This document shows positions 58,619 to 64,000 of a DNA stretch of 64,000 nt, piece by piece (positions within the stretch are counted from its first letter, which is position 1; the number at the start of each line of letters is the position of its first letter). Below the pieces are notes generated by a model. The model was not told the origin of the DNA and did not search any database. It saw nothing but the letters and a program-made list of their open reading frames with translations. Both the position numbers and the translations under genes were made by a program. The stretch comes from Pantoea sp. At-9b. GTDB lineage: Bacteria > Pseudomonadota > Gammaproteobacteria > Enterobacterales > Enterobacteriaceae. The stretch spans positions 62,001-126,000 of the forward strand of contig NC_014838.1 of NCBI RefSeq assembly GCF_000175935.2, in the 5' to 3' direction.

Positions 58619-59932
58619 TTACTTCATGGCCGGGGTGTGGAGTTTGTCTCCCGCAGCTGTCGTCTGGCGCAATGCCGCGACATCGCTGGCCTTCACTTCA
58701 TTGGCCTGATTGCCCCAGGAGTTGCGCACGTAATTCAGCACATCCGCCATCTCCTGATCGTTTAACTTCCAGGCAAACGCGGGCATGCCGGCAGCGGTCG
58801 GGCGGCCTTCGGTATGCGGTGCACGTGCGCCATCCAGTAGCGCATGGATCATATTGGTGGGATCATTCAGCATCGCGTTGTTACCGGCAAAGGCAGGCAC
58901 CATGCCGTGAATCCCTTCGCCTGCCAGGCCGTGACAGGCCGAGCAATCCACTTCATAACGCAAAGCCGCCCGGTCATGACGGGGTTTGTCCATCACGAAG
59001 CCGGTCGGTTGCGGCGTTGCTGAAGCAGGCAGACTACGCAGATAGGTTGCGATGGCTTGCAGGTCCTGATCGTTGAAATATTGCGTCGAATGCTCAACCG
59101 CTTCGGCCATCGGTCCGGCTGCTACGCTGGTGCCGTTGCTGCCGGTTTTCAGGTAATCCATGATCTCTGCATCCGTCCACGCGCCGATCCCGGCATGCGG
59201 ATTTTGTGAGATATCCGGTGCGTACCAACTGCCAAGATTGCCCCCTTGCAGATACTGGCTGCTGATCTCGCCACCGAGGGCATTGCGTGCGGTATGGCAG
59301 ACGCTACAGTGCGCCGGACCGTCAACAATGTATTTGCCGCGATTCCACGCGTCATTCTGGGCGCGTTGCGCTTGAAACGCGCTATTGTCAAAAAACAACA
59401 GGTTCCAGCCCGCCATCGCCAGACGAATGTTATACGGGAAATGCATCCCGGCATTTTCGTCGATAGCGTTTTTCACCGGTTGCTGGGCGGAGAAATATGC
59501 CCAGAGATCGTGCATATCCTGATCGCTCATCTGGGTGTACGCGGTGTAAGGCATGGCCGGATAGAGGAAGCCGTGCTCGCCGCGTCCCTGACGTACCGCG
59601 TTGAAGAAATCGCGTTCGGTCATTTTACCAATCCCGGTGTCGCGATCCGGAGAGATATTAGAGGTAAGCAACGCACCGAACGGAGTATCGATTTTATAGC
59701 CGCCAGAGAAATCCGCGTTATGGCAGGCGGCGCAGTCGGCGAGACGCATCACGTATTCACCGCGTTTGATGGCGGTATCGTCATTGCTGTGGAAATCCGC
59801 CAGTTGCACCTGATTGTCGGCGACAGCCGAGCGCGCGCTATCCAGCACGACCCACATTCTGCCGGTGACACCGATAGCGGCCACCACCGCCAGCGCGGCG
59901 AGGGTATAAGTTATCTTTTTTGCCTTTGCCAT
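58619..59932 (-). CDS. Triheme cytochrome c subunit of a sugar-acid dehydrogenase
   Basis: A 437-residue exported cytochrome with three heme-binding motifs: CAACH (about 68-72), CSVCH (about 208-212) and CSACH (about 332-336), each in its own cytochrome c domain, plus an N-terminal signal-anchor. This is the electron-accepting subunit of membrane-bound FAD dehydrogenases (gluconate 2-dehydrogenase type), passing electrons to ubiquinone. It follows the flavoprotein gene after 2 bp and ends the three-gene operon. Confidence 0.92.
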   Translation of the reverse strand: MAKAKKITYTLAALAVVAAIGVTGRMWVVLDSARSAVADNQVQLADFHSNDDTAIKRGEYVMRLADCAACHNADFSGGYKIDTPFGALLTSNISPDRDTGIGKMTERDFFNAVRQGRGEHGFLYPAMPYTAYTQMSDQDMHDLWAYFSAQQPVKNAIDENAGMHFPYNIRLAMAGWNLLFFDNSAFQAQRAQNDAWNRGKYIVDGPAHCSVCHTARNALGGEISSQYLQGGNLGSWYAPDISQNPHAGIGAWTDAEIMDYLKTGSNGTSVAAGPMAEAVEHSTQYFNDQDLQAIATYLRSLPASATPQPTGFVMDKPRHDRAALRYEVDCSACHGLAGEGIHGMVPAFAGNNAMLNDPTNMIHALLDGARAPHTEGRPTAAGMPAFAWKLNDQEMADVLNYVRNSWGNQANEVKASDVAALRQTTAAGDKLHTPAMK

Positions 59933-59934
59933 GA

Positions 59935-61704
59935 TTACGCTCCCACCAACGGTGCCGGGTTTTTCATGTAGGTTTGGTGGATGGCCTGTGCCGCACGCAC
60001 CGCCAGTGCACCTACGGTGACCGTGGGGTTGTAACCGCCGTTATTCGGGAACGCGGAAGCCCCGACCACAAACAGGTTGTGCGCATCCCAGCTTTGCAGG
60101 TAAGGGTTAAGCGCGGACGTGGTGGGATCGGCCCCCATCACCGCACCGCCAATGGTATGGGAACTGTGCTGCATATACGGGTTCCAGCTTTTCTCTGTCT
60201 GGTTGTCCACCACCAGATGCTGCCCGCCAACCTCGCGCATGATGTTGATGGCGCGATCGGTAACATATTTCGCCATCCGCACATCGTTCTGATTCCAGTC
60301 AAAGGTCATGCGCAGCAGCGGTTGACCGTGACGGTCTTTGTAATTGGCATCAAGATCGAGGTACGCCTCACGCATCGGCATGGAAGTGCCCTGGCAGAAA
60401 ATGGTGCCTGCCGTCTGGTAATCGCGCGCATAGCCCGCTTTCCATTCACTGCCCCAACGTTTGGTGCCAGGACGTAAGCCATTCATATTTTGAATCGGTC
60501 GGCCATTGGTGGAGAAGCCCATAATCCCGGCACCGCCGATAAAATCGAGGCCGCTATGGTCGAAGTTGTCGCCGTTGAAATCATCGATTTGCACTGCCAG
60601 CGCGCCTCCGCCGATAAACGGGTTCATATACTCGTTATCGAAAAAGCCGGTGACGCTGGAACAGGTTTGATAGTTGTAGTTACGGCCAATGGTGCCGCGC
60701 CCGGTACGCGGATCGTACTGTTCGCCCACTTTCGACAACAACATCAGGCGGACATTGTCCATCTGGTAGGCGGTGATGCAGACGATATCGGCGGGCTGAA
60801 AACCTTCCACCCCTTCTTTGGTGATAAATTTCACGCCTTTCACCGTTTTGCCGTCATCGTGCTTCACCGCGTGCAGCACTTCTGTCTCCGTCAACAGCGT
60901 AAAATTGGGGCGGCGCATCAGGACCGGTAAAATACAGGCTTGGGGTGAGGATTTGGAAAAGTTGCCGCAGCCGTGAAAGTCACAGAAGCCGCAATAGGTA
61001 CAGGGGCCCATGCTGACGCCGAGCGGATTGACATAAGCCTGTGACAGGTTGCCAGCCGGAACGGTAAACGGGTGATAACCCATGTTTTCCGTGGTCTGAC
61101 GGAACTTGCTCATCCAGTGAGTATCCTGCAACGGCGGGGTAGGGTAGTCGCGGCTACGCGGACCTTCGAACACGTTACCGCCTTTGCGTCGTTCGCCGTT
61201 GAGGTTTCCGGCATAGCCGGACGTGCCCGCGATACGTTCGAAACGATCGTAGAAAGGGGCCATCTCATCATAGGTGACGCCCCAGTCCTGCAACTGCAAT
61301 CCCTGCATTTTGCCTGCGCCGTAGCGTTGGCGTGTCTGTGTAGCGACTTCAAAATCCCACGGGGTAAAGCGCCACGACATGCCTGCCCAGTGCGTACCGG
61401 CACCGCCCACGTTCCAGCCGTACTGGAAGGCCGACCAGTTACGCACCGGGGCTGCCAGTTGATCGCTGCGATTGCGAAAGGTGGTGGTTTCCACGCTCAT
61501 CGGTTGCAGGATTTTACGCCGGGTGTGAAAGCGCAGTTCATCGGCATCAATCGACACCGGGAAATCCGTTGAGGTATCACGCCAGGCACCACGCTCAATG
61601 GCAACGACATGTAATCCAGCGCGGGTCAGTTCTTCAGCCATCACCGAACCGGCCCAACCCAGACCGACGATAACCACGTCAGCCTTATTTCTCATTTGTG
61701 ACAT
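59935..61704 (-). CDS. FAD-dependent GMC-family sugar-acid dehydrogenase, large subunit
   Basis: A 589-residue flavoprotein: FAD motif VVIVGLGWAGSVMAEEL (about 10-26), AGTHWAGMSWR near 105, and the GMC C-terminal catalytic pair His (HSSHTIGGAVMG, about 523) and Asn (NNGGYNPTVTVGAL, about 562-575). Companion subunits match the gluconate 2-dehydrogenase complex, which oxidises gluconate to 2-ketogluconate on the periplasmic face; 2-ketogluconate dehydrogenase is the main alternative. CX-rich loop CTYCGFCDFHGCG (about 237-249) probably binds an iron-sulfur cluster, as in related FAD dehydrogenases. Confidence 0.92.
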   Translation of the reverse strand: MSQMRNKADVVIVGLGWAGSVMAEELTRAGLHVVAIERGAWRDTSTDFPVSIDADELRFHTRRKILQPMSVETTTFRNRSDQLAAPVRNWSAFQYGWNVGGAGTHWAGMSWRFTPWDFEVATQTRQRYGAGKMQGLQLQDWGVTYDEMAPFYDRFERIAGTSGYAGNLNGERRKGGNVFEGPRSRDYPTPPLQDTHWMSKFRQTTENMGYHPFTVPAGNLSQAYVNPLGVSMGPCTYCGFCDFHGCGNFSKSSPQACILPVLMRRPNFTLLTETEVLHAVKHDDGKTVKGVKFITKEGVEGFQPADIVCITAYQMDNVRLMLLSKVGEQYDPRTGRGTIGRNYNYQTCSSVTGFFDNEYMNPFIGGGALAVQIDDFNGDNFDHSGLDFIGGAGIMGFSTNGRPIQNMNGLRPGTKRWGSEWKAGYARDYQTAGTIFCQGTSMPMREAYLDLDANYKDRHGQPLLRMTFDWNQNDVRMAKYVTDRAINIMREVGGQHLVVDNQTEKSWNPYMQHSSHTIGGAVMGADPTTSALNPYLQSWDAHNLFVVGASAFPNNGGYNPTVTVGALAVRAAQAIHQTYMKNPAPLVGA

Positions 61705-61722
61705 TGACTCAGCTCCGGCGGA

Positions 61723-62451
61723 TTAATCGTTAGGGATCAGACTGACGGGAATAAGCGCCAGATTTTCATTGCGACGTGCAATATAAGGGCGGTAGTCATA
61801 GCGTGCGCCGGGGAAACCAATCATATTCCAGCCCACCATGTTTTTATTACCGCCATAAATCGGATCCGCCAGATAACTTTCGCGCGCGTTCTGTAGCATG
61901 AGTTCAAAAAACGCCTGACTGTTCACGTCATGGCCTAAATCAATTTTTCCGTCTTCCATCTTGGTCAGGAAGTCGTCAATTTGAGCGGCTGTTAAGGTAT
62001 GAAATGAGGCCTGATGCTTTTTCTGCGCCCAATTCTCTAATGCGGTCAGGCCGGTTAAATAGCGCTCTTTGGGCGTGGCGAGAAATTGTGGGCTGCCCAT
62101 GATTTTCTCTTCATTTTCCGGGTGCAACGGCGCGGCTAAATACAGCGCCGCGCCCGAGCCATAATCCCCGGCCAGTTGGTTATCAAGAAATTCGATGCCA
62201 CCCGCTTCACTGGCCGCAGGACCAAGGTTGTCGGCGGGGATTAAGCGATCAAAAATCGCCGCCAGATTCTGGCGATCGAGTGGATTGGTTAATACCTGAT
62301 ACCCTTGCTGCCACGCGGGTTGCGGCAGATGGTCGGGACTCATTTGGGTGCTCAGCGGGACATTATGCAGTTCTTTCGCGCGCAGTTGTGGGGCGACAGC
62401 CAGTGACGCCACAATCGAACTGAGCGAAAAGAGCGCTTCTCTTCGGTTCAT
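61723..62451 (-). CDS. Small (gamma) subunit of the sugar-acid dehydrogenase
   Basis: A 242-residue protein with an N-terminal export signal (MNRREALFSLSSIVASLAVA; the RRE start is Tat-like) and the gluconate_2-dh3 layout, e.g. FDRLIPADNLGPAASEAGGI (about 69-88) and GWNMIGFPGARYDYRP near the end. It is the maturation and export partner of the flavoprotein, carried through Tat. First gene of the operon; the leader contains a small hairpin TCCGTC/GACGGA at 62471-62486, then AAGGAAAG before the ATG. Confidence 0.9.
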   Translation of the reverse strand: MNRREALFSLSSIVASLAVAPQLRAKELHNVPLSTQMSPDHLPQPAWQQGYQVLTNPLDRQNLAAIFDRLIPADNLGPAASEAGGIEFLDNQLAGDYGSGAALYLAAPLHPENEEKIMGSPQFLATPKERYLTGLTALENWAQKKHQASFHTLTAAQIDDFLTKMEDGKIDLGHDVNSQAFFELMLQNARESYLADPIYGGNKNMVGWNMIGFPGARYDYRPYIARRNENLALIPVSLIPND

Positions 62452-62584
62452 ACCACTTTCCTTTCATCATTCCGTCTGTTGACGGATACGGCAGATAATT
62501 TCTACAGAGCACGACGTTCAGCATATTCAGACGTAATAACGCCACGCGAATATTCACGTAGAGGCGTTCAGTAAATATTTGTTC

Positions 62585-62643
62585 TGTAGCGGCGCGTTTT
62601 TATCGGCACGTTGCACGGAATTGCGCGATAAATCGCGCCGCTA
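62585..62643. repeat. Dispersed nested palindromic repeat, copy 9
   Basis: Left arm decayed (GTAGCGGCGCGTTTTTATCG), right arm intact. In the region upstream of the dehydrogenase operon. Confidence 0.8.
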
Positions 62644-62710
62644 CAATCTTTGCAGAGAGTATTTAAATATGGGGGCGTGTTTTACCTTGCCAGTCAACAA
62701 AATATTCTTC

Positions 62711-62734
62711 GGGCGATCCGTCATGCGGATGCCC
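62711..62734. repeat. Hairpin after the isomerase gene
   Basis: GGGCGATCCG/CGGATGCCC with one bulged base and a 5-nt loop, 7 bp beyond the isomerase stop. No T tract on the relevant strand; a weak terminator at best. Confidence 0.4.
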
Positions 62735-62740
62735 TTTATA

Positions 62741-63565
62741 TTAATTAATGTATTTTTTCATGCTGTCTAAACAGCCACGGGAAATATCCCATAAATCATG
62801 TTCCCAATGGCGCGGACTTAATAATTCCGGTGACCACACGCCGTCATAGCCGGTGGCTTTAACCGCCGTCACCCAGGCCGCAATATCAACATCGCCTTCG
62901 CCTGGCGCATAATTACGTTGCACCCATTCATCCCAGGCTTCGTTAGGATATGCTGCGCGACCATCACAAAAGTGGACGCCATAGATCAGGTTTTTATCCA
63001 TCTGCGCCACCTCGGCCGGTGTGGTGCCACCGCCCGCGTGCAGATGCCAGAAATCGACCACCACGCCAACATTGTCCTTGCCACTGCGGGCGATGAGGTC
63101 CAGCGCTTGTTGCAGGCGATTAAACGCGGTGAAGGCCACCACTTCGATTTGAAATTTGATGCCAAGCGGTTTGCCGATATCGGCAATGGCGGAGATATTG
63201 TTGAGCAGAATAGCATCACGTTCAGCCGTGGGCAGGTGATCCAGCTCGGTGAGCGCCATAATTTGTACCACCGGGCAGCGTAGCTCTACCGCAGCCTGAC
63301 AGACTTTCTCTGCTTCGCGCAGCAGCTCAGCACGGGCTTCTGGTTGGTAGCGACCAATCCGTTTTAACGCGTTGATGCAGGTAACGTCGATGCGATGCTG
63401 CGCCATTAACTGGCGGAAAGCGGCGTAGCTGCCGCCGTTGTCCAGGTAGCGATACAGATGTTCTGGCAGAATTTCTACACCGCTGAAGCCGGTTTCCGCA
63501 GCGATACGTAACTGGGTGACGGCATTGCTGTACCAGACAGAAACGCCATGCAATGACAACTTCAT
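62741..63565 (-). CDS. Sugar phosphate isomerase/epimerase-like TIM barrel
   Basis: A 274-residue AP_endonuc_2-type TIM barrel. Recognisable elements: FSGVEILPEHLY (about 28-39), the Glu metal ligand in FQIEVVAF (about 137-144), VGVVVDFWHLHAGG (Asp and His ligands, about 167-180), and VHFCDGRAAYP (about 195-205). Family members epimerise or isomerise keto-sugars or dehydrate inositol derivatives. Start follows ACAGGAGGAGAG. It lies 15 bp after a LacI-type regulator on the same strand, so regulator and enzyme are co-transcribed. Confidence 0.88.
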   Translation of the reverse strand: MKLSLHGVSVWYSNAVTQLRIAAETGFSGVEILPEHLYRYLDNGGSYAAFRQLMAQHRIDVTCINALKRIGRYQPEARAELLREAEKVCQAAVELRCPVVQIMALTELDHLPTAERDAILLNNISAIADIGKPLGIKFQIEVVAFTAFNRLQQALDLIARSGKDNVGVVVDFWHLHAGGGTTPAEVAQMDKNLIYGVHFCDGRAAYPNEAWDEWVQRNYAPGEGDVDIAAWVTAVKATGYDGVWSPELLSPRHWEHDLWDISRGCLDSMKKYIN

Positions 63566-63580
63566 CTCTCCTCCTGTAGC

Positions 63581-64000
63581 TTACGGCTTCAGGTGAGAGC
63601 GTCGAACACGCAATTCTCCCTGAGACCAGGCACCCGCCGGTGTGGCACGTTCATCAATCAGCCGGTTTAGGGCTTCTTCAATCAATAGATCAATACGCTG
63701 GCTCCAGGTGGTCAGTTGCCAGCCGGGCAGGGCAGCTTCATCGATGCCGTCGAAGCCCACCACCGCCATATGTTTGTTGCCCGCGCCTTCGCGCAAAGCC
63801 TCCAACGCACCCAGCGCCAGCGCATCATTTTCGCAAAACAGCGCGTCGATGCGATCGGCTGGTGCATGCGCGTTGAGATACTCCGTCAGGACCGCATAGC
63901 TGCGTTCCTGGGCATAGCCACCGGCCGTCAACATCACTTCCAGCGCCAGGCCTGCCTCGGCCAGTGCCTGCTGCAAACCGTCCAGGCGCTGTAAATGGTT
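63581..64000 (-). CDS. LacI-family regulator, C-terminal part (cut by window edge)
   Basis: An open frame running off the window; 139 codons are visible. It is the second lobe of a LacI/GalR sugar-binding domain: RLDGLQQALAEAGL, then IDALFCENDALALGALEALR and MAVVGFDGIDEA, the usual order. The N-terminal HTH lies outside. It precedes the TIM-barrel isomerase gene by 15 bp and probably controls it and genes beyond the edge. Confidence 0.88.
   Translation of the reverse strand, partial: NHLQRLDGLQQALAEAGLALEVMLTAGGYAQERSYAVLTEYLNAHAPADRIDALFCENDALALGALEALREGAGNKHMAVVGFDGIDEAALPGWQLTTWSQRIDLLIEEALNRLIDERATPAGAWSQGELRVRRSHLKP

Overview
The window looks like a chromosomal segment of a plant-associated enterobacterium, most likely Pantoea or a close Erwiniaceae relative. 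This rests on close resemblance to enterobacterial glutaminase B, ClcA, L-talarate/galactarate dehydratase and FhuB/FhuD, on the three-gene FAD-cytochrome sugar-acid dehydrogenase typical of Pantoea/Erwinia, and on a high-GC core dotted with one nested palindromic repeat family. No search was run, so genus is an inference. No rRNA, tRNA, CRISPR array, transposase or integrase was recognised.

Layout. 0-5 kb is an AT-richer accessory island: a GntR/HutC regulator, a small lipoprotein, a winged-helix regulator, then a divergent S-pyocin/colicin-like bacteriocin with an HNH DNase, its Im-type immunity gene, a terminator and the remnant of a second immunity gene. 5-10.5 kb holds small enzymes, a COG0523 metallochaperone behind a perfect Zur-like palindrome, a GntR/FCD regulator, and a divergent SGNH hydrolase / acyltransferase-3 pair. 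10.5-16.5 kb is a catabolic cluster (sugar kinase, RraA-like aldolase, D-2-hydroxyacid dehydrogenase, ACS-type MFS transporter, secreted MRJP/yellow-type protein) tied together by repeated TGACATGTCA operators and CRP-like sites. 16.5-22 kb has an XRE-cupin regulator controlling azlCD, two acetyltransferases, a CorA-type channel and an amidase. 22.1-27.9 kb is a tight, overlapping operon: DeoR regulator, M20 carbamoylase-type amidase, two APH-fold kinases, a tiny membrane protein and a sodium-solute symporter.

28-36.8 kb holds an orphan XRE protein behind a 37-residue ORF, a DJ-1/PfpI protein, and a Fur-box siderophore operon (receptor, fhuD, fhuB, cyclic-peptide-type ABC exporter, no fhuC) with a divergent AraC regulator. 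36.9-43.1 kb: atypical SDR, LysR regulator, M20 amidohydrolase and a complete polar amino acid ABC importer. 43.5-48 kb: a degenerate receiver protein, a two-gene oxyanion ABC system behind a ModE box, a CxxS thioredoxin-fold protein, and a zinc alcohol dehydrogenase. 48.1-49.3 kb encodes the most unusual protein: the end of an insecticidal-toxin TcC/RHS core, then a linker with a SUMO-interaction-like motif, then five C2H2 zinc fingers. 49.5-64 kb: PepSY and DUF2946 His/Met-rich membrane proteins, hydroxyacid dehydrogenase, glsB, cupin plus ClcA, talarate/galactarate dehydratase with its LacI repressor, a UPF0303 protein, the gluconate-dehydrogenase-type complex, and a TIM-barrel isomerase behind a LacI regulator cut by the window edge.

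Taken together the segment reads as a niche-adaptation region: uptake and oxidation of sugar acids and amides, metal acquisition (Zn, Fe, Mo/W, possibly Cu), killing of close relatives (bacteriocin), and possibly a host-directed effector cassette (the zinc-finger TcC fragment).
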